Assembly: GCA_003988855.1 (NCBI GenBank) | Contig: QYAI01000140.1 | Span: 1 to 64,000, forward strand | Direction: 5' to 3' | DNA: 64,000 nucleotides | From: Arachnopeziza araneosa | Taxonomy: Eukaryota > Ascomycota > Leotiomycetes > Helotiales > Arachnopezizaceae | Shown: positions 45,854 to 57,495 of the stretch, one piece after another | Layout of the letters: every line of letters begins with the position of its first letter | Numbering within the stretch: position 1 is the stretch's first letter | Program-made: the position numbers and the translations under genes | Notes under the pieces: model-generated | What the model was told of the DNA's origin: nothing | Databases searched by the model: none | What the model saw: the letters and a program-made list of their open reading frames with translations, nothing else

Positions 45854-47013
45854 ATGGCGACAACCACTCCCTCCTCCTCCACCGCCACCGCCATGTCATT
45901 GCCTTGCAAAGATCCTAGCGACGTTTCTACTAGTTTCCACCATGTTGAACATGTCCATTGCGTGTCAGCCTTACAACAGCCAGAGGAAAAAGAAAAGCCT
46001 TCCGAGGCTCATCATCAAGTCTGGCTAGAATTAACTCCGGCTCCGAACTAATCGGACCATCGATGGTTTTGCGTCTTCGATGAGCACAAGGCAAAGTCTT
46101 TTGGCAGAAGATCAGACTGGAAAAAACATATGAATGATTTCCACAAGCCTGACAAACGAGCGTGGGAATGCCCTGACTGTCACCAATTGTTCGATCAACT
46201 TTGAAGCTTTCATCAGCATCATTCTTGCCACCACTGTCGTCGAAATATGTGTAAGCATTCTGTCACGAAGTTAAAATACAGTAAGCGAGCGTTTGCATGC
46301 GGCCATCGCTCTTGCGAATCTTTGCTATACTTGTGGGATGGATGGAGGGAACACGTCGCTGGTCACTTGGAAAATCAAATGACTCAAGATGATTGGCATT
46401 ACAACACTCTGTTTCGGAATTTGTTGCGCCGGGAAGAAATCCATCGCCGCTGGGAAAAGTATGTCTCCGACCAAGTTGGGTATTACAACGTCGCGGCACG
46501 ATTTAATTGGCTTGCTCGGAGCACATTGCTGCTCAAGTTGAAGCTAGAGTACTGTGACACGTTGATCGAGAGCGACTGTGAGAGATTTGTGGATGATGCA
46601 TATCGAATTGGCCTTGAAATTCGAACTACTCATGCGCTCCTTGATCCATCAACTCTGATTACCGAGCCCAGCACAACCACAAACCAGACCACCGACCTTT
46701 GCAATTTTCTTCCCCTGCAGCCTCCAGATACCTCTAATTGACTACTTCATTCGAGTATCCCAAAAGCGAACAGCAAGAAGTCGGCGAAAAGTTCCACTCA
46801 GCATTTGTTGCAGACGATGGATTGAGAACGAGAGTTGACGATCCCGAGATCGACCTCCTGTCTCATGCACAGCATTATGATACGCCTTTTGAAGGATGGG
46901 GCTTGGTTGATTGCTGGGATGTATATGACCTACACTGTGAAAGCACTGCTCTAGATCTCGACTTGAGCGAAGGTTTGAGCCAAGGCTTGGTCAGTAGTAG
47001 CACTCAATCCTAG
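45854..47013 (+). pseudogene. C2H2 zinc-finger protein gene with in-frame stops
   Basis: One continuous frame runs from ATG 45854 to 46741 but is broken by TAA at 46049 and TGA at 46201. Between and after the stops it reads like a fungal C2H2 protein: RRSDWKKHMNDFHKPDKRAW, ECPDCHQLFDQL, CGHRSCESLLYLWDGWREHV (with AGH following), then a helical tail. Another frame, 46738-47013 (FEYPKSEQQEVGEKFHSAFV, WGLVDCWDVYDLH), probably continues the C-terminus after a further shift. The two stops could be escaped only by unusual introns, and no good GT-AG pair surrounds them. Likely a recently lost transcription-factor-like gene. Confidence 0.55.
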
Positions 47014-47506
47014 AAGTTTGAAGGATATCTATTCTTTTCCATCTGGGAATAATACGGTTAGAAGTGTTAGGCAGTTTTTCTTGTATTGTTGTAGCGTAGA
47101 TTTTGTTGGTGCCATTGTTGTGTTCTCTGACCCGTTGAGGCGAGTTGCATTCGATTCTAATGAAGGAGACCCCGTATAGAATGTTTTATTATCGTTACTA
47201 TACTTACATCTAAGTTCAATTCAATTACGTGTTACGAAATGGGCGCATGGAGGTTACTAATTTCTACCCTAGGTTGATAGAAGAAGATTTCGAGAATCCG
47301 TGTAGCCCAGGTTGGTATATGAGGCTGGCATCAAGTCACATGCAAGGACCACTTCAATCTGCAAATGCGCTAATATAATAACTTCATTTTCTTCTCATTA
47401 CAATTTTCGTTGCCCATCAAACATTATGATCTGGCATAAGCCACCAAGCTAGCCAGAATGAAGTAAAGTTTTTGCATAAATATCTTGGTCACGTTGAATT
47501 TATTCA
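47014..47506. other. Convergent 3' flanks, no gene seen
   Basis: AT-rich untranslated flanks. Confidence 0.5.
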
Positions 47507-49691
47507 TCAAGCTCTTGCTTTGATTATGTCGGCCGCCTATTCACACACGTTAGTGAGATGCAATACATCACTTACAAATCGAGAGGAACTCACTTTTTCA
47601 GCAATCGCATACACTGTTGATTGAGTCGTAGCTCCCACAGTGAGGGGCATGATACTCGCATCAATGATGCTAAGCTTCTTAATACCATGGACTTTCAATT
47701 CTTCATCGACCACTCCTCCCAACTCCAGTGGCATCTTGGGACAAGTTCCAACAGGATGGTACTCGCTCGGGTTCAACGTCGCCGCGATGAAGCTCCCGAT
47801 ATCGGCATCAGATGTCACATTTGCTCCTGGTTTCGTCTCAACTGAAGAGAGCTGCGCCATGGCGCCTTGACTAGTGAAATAAGTTCTCATGCCTCGGAAA
47901 AGTCCGATGTTGACATCAAGATCGACGGGATTGGAGAGCATGCGGTAATCAACTAGGGGTTCTCCATGGGGATTTGTAGGGTCGAGGTTCACGGTGCCTC
48001 TACTCAAGGGATGGATATTGAAACCCCATTGGTCCAGACTACCGAAGGGATTGCCTCCCAATCCTAACTGAAGCCATGCGGTGTTTGTGGATCTTGCTCC
48101 GGCGGCCAATAGTTTGAGTTGAGCGCGATAACCGGCGATTACGGTGGGATCTGTACCATTAGGTAAAGCGCTGGCAGGATCAACATTTTCGATCTTGGAA
48201 GCGATGGAAGCATATGCTTCTGGGACTAGGACTGGGAGACCGACTTGTGCCAGAGCACCACCGCCGCCTACAATGGAATAGGGACCTTGAAATATTAGAT
48301 GTGGAGGATATCAAAGATATGAATTTACCTGTTCGATTTGCTTCCCAGAGCTCCAAAGCCCAAGCAGCGAAAGTCGCGTTATTGACGAGAGACTGCCTAT
48401 CCGGTTTTACAGGAGTTTGAACTACTCGTCATTAACATTGTCACAGAGTCATACAAATGTGGATGGATACTGACAGTCGAATCCCATAGCGAACCATGAA
48501 TGATCCTGGAAATTGGAGCCAACACCGGGAAGATCTAGAAGTACCGGAATTTTGGCAGCTTTAAGGATAGGCTTTGGACCAATACCGCTCAATTGAAGGA
48601 TCTGGGGAGTATGAAGGGCTCCTGCCGCAAGTATGATCTCTTTCCTCGCAGAGATAGTGACTATTGATGAGTTGTCAGTCCTAGAGACAATCTTCACACT
48701 CGTTGCGCTTAACGAATTGTGGTCCTTGGAAAAGTTGATCTTGGTAACCTTGTGTCCCGTGATCAGCACATAGTTGGTTCGATTTTTCACTGGGTCGTAG
48801 TGAGCAGTGCGAGCGTAAGATCGTGTTTCAGTTCTGGGATCTTCTGAAGAGGGGACCCAGAATATTCCAGCTTTGCCTTCTGATCCGTCTTGGGGATACT
48901 CGGCTCCGGGAATAGCTCTCCAAGCATCGTACAGGACCTCTGGAATTGCCGTCAGTGATTGAAGAGTCATTGGACCGTATGGACTTACTGGTTTCGGGAT
49001 ACTGATAGTGAGCATAGCTTGCAAAAATCGGACCAGTGCCTCCCCAAGCCGCTTGGATGTCATACGTGATCTCGAACTCTGCTGCGAGCGGAGGATCAGG
49101 CGGGTAGAAAGTGCAACTCTGATCCTTAATTAGCATTTTTCTCACGCTAAGAAATTTATCTTTACCTTCCTAAAATACGGCAAGATTCCATCCCAGGTCC
49201 AGGTTGAATTTCCACCTCCAATGGCTCCCCATCGATCGTAATCTTCTGAGGTGCCACGCATCCAAACCTGAGTATTGATGGCGGAGCCGCCTCCGACAAC
49301 GCAAGCGACCCCAACAAATTGCTGGACGGTTCCCACAGATGTAATATTGTACATCAAAGAAGCAGGTGCTGGGTTGATGGGATTAATGGGATCATAAGGC
49401 TCTGCGGGAATATCCGAGAAGTAGCCATATTCGACCACGAGAACGGTATCTATCAGTAGATGTTAGGTTGGTACTTGCAAACGAGAATGTTCACAAACAT
49501 TTGCCGCTTTCAGTCAAACGATCGGCGACCGTGAGGCCAGATGTTCCACCACCAATGATGATGTAGTCATATGTCGAATGAAGATATTGCGAGCGAGCAT
49601 AATGTGTTGCTTCACGCACTGAGTCTGGATATGCAAAGGTGCCGCAAGCCAGGAATGCTGCAGCAGCTGAGAGAATTGATTGACCTTTCAT
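47507..49691 (-). CDS. Secreted GMC-family FAD oxidoreductase
   Basis: Start ATG 49691 with signal peptide KGQSILSAAAAFLACGTFAY. The FAD-binding loop is YDYIIIGGGTSGLTVADRL. It is followed by VVGGGSAINTQVWMRGTSED (second FAD contact region), TISARKEIILAAGALHTPQI with LQLSGIGP (GMC signature 2), and the C-terminal substrate domain with SEYHPVGTCP and DASIMPLTVGATTQSTVYAI. The last exon after an intron gives AADIIKARA and a TGA at 47507. About seven exons. Family members oxidise sugars, alcohols or related substrates outside the cell, reducing oxygen or quinones. The conserved catalytic His is present in SEYHPVG. The second catalytic His/Asn position, usually within the C-terminal PxxxGHxQ-like segment, appears as Thr (GATTQ), which may alter chemistry. 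Specific substrate unknown. Confidence 0.88.
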
Positions 49692-51598
49692 GTTGACGAC
49701 CTGCTGTAGTCCCTAGAGTGTCAACGATCTGAAGAATGGGTAATTGGGGAAACACAACATTCTGTTCCAAGGACATGGCCATGGGACGAGTGGGGTAATA
49801 GGTAACCATGGTGAGCGGGGACGGCACGGAGCAAGACTTAGCGGTGAAGTTGTTGTCAGCTGAGTCAGCTACAGGTACAGCAATACGTCCGCTGGGTCTC
49901 CAATAAAAGATTGAGGTACCCGCTTCTCGGATTTGCGATTGGTAAACTCTACCCAGGCGGGCGGTGTTCTGCAAAAACGGCAATGCCGAACGCCAGCGGC
50001 TTCGGCCCATATCCATTAGCCCTAAGCTGTGAGTGGGTAGGCGAGCTTTGAGGCTTTACGCTCCGTCCTTTCACCACCTTCGCTCAATTAGATTCAGACA
50101 CAACTCTCTCTCAACCCACAGACATTCTCTGCTCTGACTCCCTACCTTGAAGCAACATTTCCAAAAGGATAGTATCCATCACCGAAGATATATACTGTTA
50201 GAGTGAGGCTGCGAATACGAAAGTGTTTCCCAGCTAAACTGGCGCTTACCACGGTTACGGGATCATTTCGAAGGTTCGGAAAGAGCTTCTAGATGGCGGA
50301 AAGTGGGGCCGTCGTTTAAATATAGCGTGTTCCAGAGCTGCGGGGAGGCTAGAAGAAGTTCCGTCCGGTTAAAGGTGGGGGTGGTGTGCATAGTTTACAC
50401 CAGTCTGCATGAGACCAAAGATATTGCTTGCGGGGCGGGGCTTAGAAACCGGCCCTCTTGCCGGGACGATGCTAAACCACGTTTTGGCAGGCTTCTTGCG
50501 GGGAAATTTTATCCCGCTACTGGTACCGCGTCGCAAGAACTCAAGATGCACGATTTATATTGATGTTCGCTCTTTTTGCTCTACTTCCTGCTAACCATTC
50601 TATGTGAGACTTGCGCTGATAGCTTTGACTGCTTTGAAAACTTCCCGAGATCGCCTTAGGAAATCTTTTGGCCGGAGAACCACTCCGGCGAGTCCGGCTA
50701 GATCGGCTAGGGACGATGTCCTCCGTGTCGGCAGATGCTGGCCAACCACGACCGCAGAAACAGAAGTTCCCCCTCGAGTATCTCACGCATGTGATGTGCT
50801 GTGCTAAGAAAATGAAGGAACATGCCTACACCGTCCTTGATCATTTTAGGTTAACTCATCTAATGCGGTGTGGTCAAGGAAACCCATGTCGGACATGTAA
50901 ATGAACGTGGCCTACTTCTCTGATTGTTAATACAGGCGATAGGACCAAAGTGACTCTTTAAGACCGAGACCCCGAGTGTGAATATCATCGCATTTCAGCC
51001 CGACGCCTTTCCGTAGTGTAGTCTTCTCCTTCAAGGCATGAAGCTCCGCAAAGAACTATCTCATAGCCGGAGACGTTTATGGCCTAGGTTCTATTTGTGC
51101 AAGCCTCAGAGACCTAGATCCATGCTACAGAAGTCAATGTCAATCGTGAACCTACTGTATGATGAGAACTTGACCATGCAGAAGTCAGTCATACAACCTA
51201 ACTTATTGTCGCGGGTAGAGCGCCAGAGCCCGTAAGAAGATCGATTTCTACTCCGCAAGCTGAAGCGCGCCATGAGTTTGCGAATATTCTGGACGTTGGA
51301 ATTGGGGCCAGAGTCTTGATGGTAACAGACATGGGTGGGAATGGAGCAATGTTCTCGATCAGACACGTCCCGCGACTTTCTGCAGAGGAGTCTGCTTTCA
51401 ATGCATCATGCCTATCTTATTTAATTTCTAGCATGCAGAACAACTGGACAGCTGATGATTCCTATTTCTGGCATTCGTGCATACCCTAATTCTCCTTCTG
51501 CAGTAAAGCTTGTTTTATTCCTTAACAACACTCTCAAAGCCATCTGCAAAGACCTTCACATCTGTTAGTAAAGAATATTCACAATTGGAACAAGATAC
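49692..51598. other. Gene-poor stretch upstream of the GMC gene
   Basis: Promoter of the GMC gene plus about 1.5 kb without a convincing gene. A Cys-containing frame end near 50860-50901 (RCGQGNPCRTCK) hints at a Zn2Cys6 motif but lacks the first cysteines. Confidence 0.4.
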
Positions 51599-52237
51599 TC
51601 ACATTCGAGCGAGTGGCATCCCAGCACAATCATGTCTTCCCCGTCCAAACCCCAGATGACTCTTAATATTATCACGATCGAGCTTAAATTCGCAAGCGTT
51701 GGGAAATACAGATTCATCTCTGTTTGCGGCCGCATATGAAAGTGTAACTGGTTGTCCTGGAGATATCCTTCGACAGTGGAGTTGGACCTCTTCAGATGTT
51801 GTTCGAGCGAAACCACGGTATGGCGTGTACATGCGAATGAATTCTTCAACAGCAGCAGGAATCAGAGATGCTTCATTTTGCAGCTGAGTTTGTAGTTGCG
51901 GATCTTTTGATAGGTGATTGCACATTGCTCCGATCAATAAAGGTGGCGCCACCATCCCGACAACAAGTGATTCGCGCAGCGCTCCTCTGTCTTAAGATCA
52001 GTATCTCAATCGGTGAAAGTTAAAAAATGCCTACATTAAATGTTCTTCCGTAAGAGGCTTTCCCTCGTTATCGGACTCTAACAACAAAGATGACACAGGG
52101 TCTTCTTCAGGGTCGCGAGGATTCATCTTTCTCTCTGCAAACAACTCTTTCGAGATATCATACAAAATTATCGAACTTTTCGTCAGCCTTTCCCCATCTC
52201 GCACGCCAATTACAAATGCTGAGGTTTGTAACGGCAA
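51599..52237 (-). pseudogene. Cytochrome P450, N-terminally truncated fragment
   Basis: Only the C-terminal half of a P450 is present: an I-helix-like GALRESLVVGMVAPPLL, the ExxR helix EEFIRMYTPYRGFAR, PGQPVTLSYAAANRDESVFP and the haem loop HLGFGRGRHDCAGMPLARM with the ligand Cys. The first recognisable residues are near 52237 (KSSIILYDISKELFAERKMN); about 200-250 upstream residues expected for the family are absent. An intron separates 52031 from 51955. After LARM the frame hits TGA (51599). The homologous ALRVLLRNK continues downstream, but no GT-AG pair joins it in phase. The soluble-looking I-helix and ExxR context resemble bacterial-type P450s rather than classical fungal microsomal ones. 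Probably non-functional. Confidence 0.65.
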
Positions 52238-53040
52238 TAATCACCAGCTTCCAATTTCTCCCAATTTCACAAATCATAGCTGCAAAGATTTAATATTGCG
52301 GGCTCCATTTTTATTCGCAACAGAGAGATTCTACCTCTAGAAGACGGTAATTCCCATAACGCTTACCGACCCCTACCTAGGTAGTACCTAAGGTATATAT
52401 GACTTTTGTATCACGTGATAGTCATAATTGTGATCAAAAGATACTCCAACTATCTATATATCTTGAGCCATGGACTTGAAAATGAGCTCAATATATAGTT
52501 TATTTACATATTCGATTATTCAATGTGTCTTGGTCCCAGTTCAGGTAATTTGTTCTTCCAAGATTAGTCCCGTGACTTTTCATCTCTCACATCCGACTTC
52601 CGATATCCAACATCTACAGTGAATAGAAAACGCATCGGGGCAGAAAGGAAGAATTCTCATCCTCACTCATTTTCTAAGTTGCTATAGTTTTATTACTTGA
52701 GCGTTTATATCCCGAGGATGAATTAATATCATCTATGAACTCTGCATGGTCTTCAAGCCTCCCCCGCACTTCTCATTTCTCCCCACTGGAGAACGAGACA
52801 AATGCATTGTTGAAGCTGGGTGTTAATAACAAGCTAGGTTCTGTGTTTGCTCCAAGTAATAGTTATACGTCATTGCTAGTCTTCACGTAAGTCTATTTTA
52901 TGAAATCATTTGATAGACGCGGAGAGATGCAAGTTATATATATGCTATTGATACAGAAAAACTAGATAGAGACAGAAATCCAAACAAATTCCAAATAACT
53001 TCTTAACGAGAGTGTGCTATCCCAAAGGTCTTTGACCACT
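52238..53040. other. Intergenic; TCACGTGA at 52411 and CCTAGG-type palindrome
   Basis: A perfect TCACGTGA is at 52411-52418, next to a TACCTAGGTAGTACCTAAGG stretch (52373-52393), a palindrome-rich string common in some fungal spacers. No gene seen. Confidence 0.45.
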
Positions 53041-53516
53041 CTAGTTGCAAGATCCATCAGAATTACCGCTGGGGCTTTGTCCTTCTGGACACCATCCAAA
53101 CCAACACTGAGCATCAAGTCCAGTTTGCTGGTTACACTTAGCCCAATCGACCGCAAGATTGGCGGAGCCGGACAAGCAAGGCGTACATCCGCCCATACAA
53201 TCGGCAGGGCTATTCCAGTTACTGCCGCCAAGGAAGAAGCTTCTACCAGCACAAATCTCCGTACCGTCGATCCAGTTTCCTACGTCCCGCGTATTAGTTA
53301 TTCGTACATAATCTCTATCATAGATTCCGACCGGCGGGGAAACTTACCTGCGGAGATGTATTTGTTGATACAATTATGGAGGTCTCCGATATTCGCCTCG
53401 TATTTGGGTCCAGCGTAGCAAGTATTGCTACGTGCGTCCAATATCCCCACAGCCAAAGACTGGGCAAGTCCCGCAAAAGCCGCAAGAGAGGTGAGGGTGG
53501 CAATTGCGAACTGCAT
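53041..53516 (-). CDS. Small secreted protein with ten cysteines
   Basis: Exons 53516-53348 and 53279-53041 join (TCCGCAG/GTAAGT, GACGTAG/GAAAC) to 135 residues. A clear signal peptide, QFAIATLTSLAAFAGLAQSLA, precedes a mature chain with ten cysteines: one in SNTCYAG, one in LHNCINK, one in TEICAG, three in ADCMGGCTPCLSG, then AKCNQ, AQCWFGWCPE and the penultimate SCN. Ten cysteines would allow five disulphides. No enzyme motif is seen. The intron has a fungal-type TACTAATAC-like branch region (AACTAATACG). Such proteins are typical effectors or surface proteins of plant-associated fungi; that role is inferred only from size, secretion and cysteines. Confidence 0.88.
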
Positions 53517-55704
53517 GGTGAAGATATGATATCAAAGATTGATTGAATTTGATTTTAGAATTGAGGAATGTAGGTGAAGTGAAGTGCTGTGAGCTAAAGA
53601 TGTAGGCAAAGGGCCACATTTATACTTCTTGGCAAGAACGAAATTGAGAGACACTTGACGAATCTCACGTACAATGTAATGCCTCTGCTACATCGTAACC
53701 CACAATAAGGATTCACCGAAATTTCCAACTATTAGAATCCATTGAAATACATCTTCGCAAACCATTGGGTATCACTTAATTCTCACCGATCCGCACCTGG
53801 GTATGGTTGGCCCTCTTGGACTCGCTAGCGTAGTGTTGGCGCTCTACACCGGAAAGCAACAACCTGTAGGGTAAGCATATTGTTCTATGAAAAATGTCTG
53901 TTGAGGATTTGGATATGAATTACTACCTAGAATTTGAGGCGGAGCGCGGATACGAATAAGGAAAGAGCTGCTCTTGATACTGGTGTTATGAAACAGCATA
54001 GCCTAATTGCTTAAATCCAAGGTACTCTCTAGCCCAATCAACAGGTGGAAACAACCTCAAATTACTGCATCAGAGGCCATACGAGGACAAATCCCTACGT
54101 AAACGGCGGAATTAAAAACATTTGAACTCGGAAAATGTACCAAGGGTGTAATGGCAGTGTAAGACTTTCAGCACTCCACCCTCTATCGATTCATACACGT
54201 ATTTTCAAGTATGTGAATTTACAGTAGTCACACCGGGGTATCAGCTCAGCCAGTGAAAAAAAACGTTGAGCCAGTGTACAACATCAAGCATAACTGCCTA
54301 CCTAGTCTGTAGAAGCGCCGGAAATAATATTTATACCCGTGCCATGCCTGAGGTTGTCGACTGGATGAACTTTTCGATACTGGCTGAGCTGAAAGTCGAG
54401 TCACACCACTCGTTGGATACAAGCGCGAGCCTCGTATTGGCCGGGTTTATTTTCTACTAATGATGCACTCGGATTAGAGTTTTTGAAGTTGTGATCTACA
54501 AGGTCGGCATCATCATCCGTTCAAGCGAGCTGATCTCACTACGAAGCCCTAATCTTCAGCCTTGGCAAAATCCCCAGGCTTCAATCCCCATTGGTTTAGC
54601 ACGCTTCATGAGGTGGTAATATGTTTACGTAGTCTCGGTGTGACTACCACGTAGTATCCAATGAACGCACATCGTAGCTGGACAAGCTAAGATGTACCTG
54701 CCAAGCCTCAATTCCTGCAGAAGGGTTATCTAGGCACGGATGAGGCGCAGTTGCCATAAAGTTTGGGGCCATATGGAATCTTTGAACTAAAGACACAATA
54801 GTGAAAAATATCTCTTGAATTTATAAAATGTTTTGGATACGAAAACTTACTTCTCAGAAGAAAATTGCATCCCACTTATGCCTCTCCTGAGAAATGGGAA
54901 CGAAGGAGAAAGCGGTTCAGTCGTTCCACACAGTGCAGTTTACTGCTATTTTAAATTGACAGAGTAAATCGCTATGACTCTATTCATTACCAATAGTAGC
55001 CTGCCAAAACCTACCTTGAGAATCCTAAACACCAAAATTCCATACAAACGCTGCAGAGCGACATCTCGCCACAATCCGAAAGTAGATCGTTTTAATCATG
55101 AAATAATCAGGACTTTCGTTTGCGCAGTCCCGAATCTTGGGACGTAAGGCGACTTTTTCAGGACGGCATGCAAGCCACGTCTCAGATCTATCTCTATGCA
55201 GTGGAGGTATTGGATGAATCGACGTTTGGATTTTGGGGGCCATTCTCAGAGAGACGGGCGGAGAAAGTATTTATTTACGCTAACTTGGCAGGGGCTGTCA
55301 GTTAGCGAGTTGTGTTTCGAGAATGCTTAACGTGACGGGATCTTTAATTAAGAGCTATGTAACGGGATCTTGTGTTTGGTCCTACAGGATTTCTGTTCTA
55401 TTACTGTACTTGAACAAACCGTGCCACTCATGATGATAGAGTCAGAACAGCGTCAGAATCGAAGTCGAAATTGGAGCCGGAACCACTCAACCAATAGTAT
55501 CATTCTCAAACTTGGAGAAAAAAACTCAGTTTTACATCAGATAATCTCACTCAGTGCATTTATGATCCTAACAGTGTTCTAATATCATAAATCTCGGACT
55601 ATGATATCAGTGGAACATAAGATACTAGTTGTCTGCTGGGCGCAATTACTCGTGTCTTGAACTAATTTACAAGGTCTTCTGCACATTTCTTATAATACAA
55701 ACAT
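53517..55704. other. 2.2-kb gene-poor stretch
   Basis: No convincing gene on either strand; scattered frames under 75 codons only. Confidence 0.45.
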
Positions 55705-57495
55705 TCAAACAAGAGTAAATATCTCCTCATTTAAAATACCAGACTCTGCATCTGACACCGCCTTTCCAGTCATGTACCCATCAACACATGCTGTCCCAAC
55801 TAATTGATATGTCCCTACAGTTCCTGACACGGGTCGCAGGACATGTGGGACTTTCGACCCCCACAGCACGCATAAGATATCTTCTGCTCTCGCAGCCTTT
55901 GGGACCCTAGCCATCAGCGATCCAACTAAGCAGAATTTTTCGAGGCCGATTCTCCCAATCATGAATGTCAAAGTTTGCTGCAAATAACTCGATCCGATAT
56001 CAGGACGCAGTCGCTTATATCGAAAGTAAGTAAACTCGCTCTTCCAAGATCGCATGAATAGTAGGAAATCTCCCAGCTCTTTAATTAGAACGGCGTCGGA
56101 TGGAGGTGGCGGATTAAATTCGCCTAGTGGTAGCTGGCCAAGTAAAGTTCGCGAAAGACGATCAACATTCCGCTGTCCTCCCCTTTTCGGACTTTCAAAA
56201 ATCCAATCAGGTAGTCGTTGGACAAAAGTTCTCATTTTTCCACCAAGGTTTTCCGGAAAATGTGTAACATCCATGAAGAATTCATTAGAAATACAGCCTA
56301 ATTTAACACCACGTAGGGCGAGAGTGAAGATATCGATGCTCGTGGCTGCATTACCAGCGATAGAACAGGCCTTATTCTGAGATGCTGTGTGGTGCACAGC
56401 TTCCCGCTCTAAGTATCTAGATGCTTGTGCACTGAAATCGATGACCCAAGAAGGTAACCATGAGACAACGGGATACGAATCGGAAGAAAAATAGTCGTAG
56501 CATAATGCGTCTAGGTTACCAGTTTCGATTATAATGGATCTGATAACTGTGGTATATATTTCTTTGACTGGGGTAGAATAGTCAACGATGACAGCATCGC
56601 TGCACCTATCGGCAAGTCCTAGTAAGGCAAAGATCATATCGCGTGGGTTGGTTGCGTTGAATGTTTGAAACCTCTCCCATAGCCGCAATATAGGTTTGTA
56701 TTCCTTCTGTTGTGCCATTGCATTCCGAGCTTGGTGAATCTCCACTACACTCAAGAACTTATGCAGAGTTCGAAGCCACATTGATCCTTCTTGCATATGC
56801 CGTGGAAAGATCTCCAGCGCTCTAATGAACGGGTCTATTGCCTCCCACTGTAAATGGTGATGTCCATAACATATGTAGACGCGCCGAGACATGACAATTT
56901 CTTGGATAATCCACATTCTATTCCAAACGGGAGGGTTGAGCAAGATTTCATACAAAAGGTTGAGTGTTTTGCTGTCTAACATATTACTAAGCGCATTTTG
57001 AAAAGCATACACCTTATGATCTGACTGGCCACCATTCGCGAAATTGCTGCAGAACATTTGGCCGATTTGTTTGACAAGCTTAAATGTAGCCAAGCCATGT
57101 TTCTCGTTGTCTTCGCCTAGCCAAAGTAAGTCACAGACTGCCATTGAATATATATCCTTCATGAAAGCAACTTGATCTTCCCTTTCTGCTATATTTAACT
57201 GATCAATACAAATGGCATCGATCCACAAAGTCCGACCTCGATGCTTAAGCCTTAAATGTCGCATAGCTGAGACTAGATTGACTGTGGCACGGAACAAAGA
57301 CCCACAAAGGAAAATATGTTGGGTAATACTGGCGTTTCCCCACGTATAAGAGAGTGCTTCGTACTGGGGTTCTGTGTCAAGAGGCACATTGAAAATATCG
57401 CAATGTATGTCGGAAGCAAAATCAATGGATGGCTCGAGAACAATCAGGCGAATGGATCGGCTTGATCGATCAAGCGGTTCGTAGGTAAAAGGCAT
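55705..57495 (-). CDS. HET (heterokaryon incompatibility) domain protein
   Basis: A single 596-codon exon. The HET domain occupies roughly residues 45-195: YEALSYTWGN (46-55), GRTLWIDAICIDQLNIAERE (87-106), DQVAFMKDIYSMAVCDLLWL and VWNRMWIIQEIVMSRRVYIC. Downstream are the usual fungal HET features, TNPRDMIFALLGLADR and VDYSTPVKEIYTTV, then a C-terminal region with LCVLWGSKVPHVLRPVSG and TYQLVGTACVDGYMTGKA, typical of long HET proteins. HET proteins trigger cell death when incompatible strains fuse. It is fully open, so unlike the NLR relics it is probably active. No partner STAND gene is adjacent. The start is the ATG directly before PFTYEPLD; no upstream frame extends it. Confidence 0.93.
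   Translation of the reverse strand: MPFTYEPLDRSSRSIRLIVLEPSIDFASDIHCDIFNVPLDTEPQYEALSYTWGNASITQHIFLCGSLFRATVNLVSAMRHLRLKHRGRTLWIDAICIDQLNIAEREDQVAFMKDIYSMAVCDLLWLGEDNEKHGLATFKLVKQIGQMFCSNFANGGQSDHKVYAFQNALSNMLDSKTLNLLYEILLNPPVWNRMWIIQEIVMSRRVYICYGHHHLQWEAIDPFIRALEIFPRHMQEGSMWLRTLHKFLSVVEIHQARNAMAQQKEYKPILRLWERFQTFNATNPRDMIFALLGLADRCSDAVIVDYSTPVKEIYTTVIRSIIIETGNLDALCYDYFSSDSYPVVSWLPSWVIDFSAQASRYLEREAVHHTASQNKACSIAGNAATSIDIFTLALRGVKLGCISNEFFMDVTHFPENLGGKMRTFVQRLPDWIFESPKRGGQRNVDRLSRTLLGQLPLGEFNPPPPSDAVLIKELGDFLLFMRSWKSEFTYFRYKRLRPDIGSSYLQQTLTFMIGRIGLEKFCLVGSLMARVPKAARAEDILCVLWGSKVPHVLRPVSGTVGTYQLVGTACVDGYMTGKAVSDAESGILNEEIFTLV

Noticed and set aside
50668..50904. Possible Zn2Cys6 fragment (GNPCRTCK)
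   Set aside because: Only the last half of the six-cysteine motif is present and no regulator body follows.
54266..54460. 64-codon frame
   Set aside because: No conserved features; probably chance.
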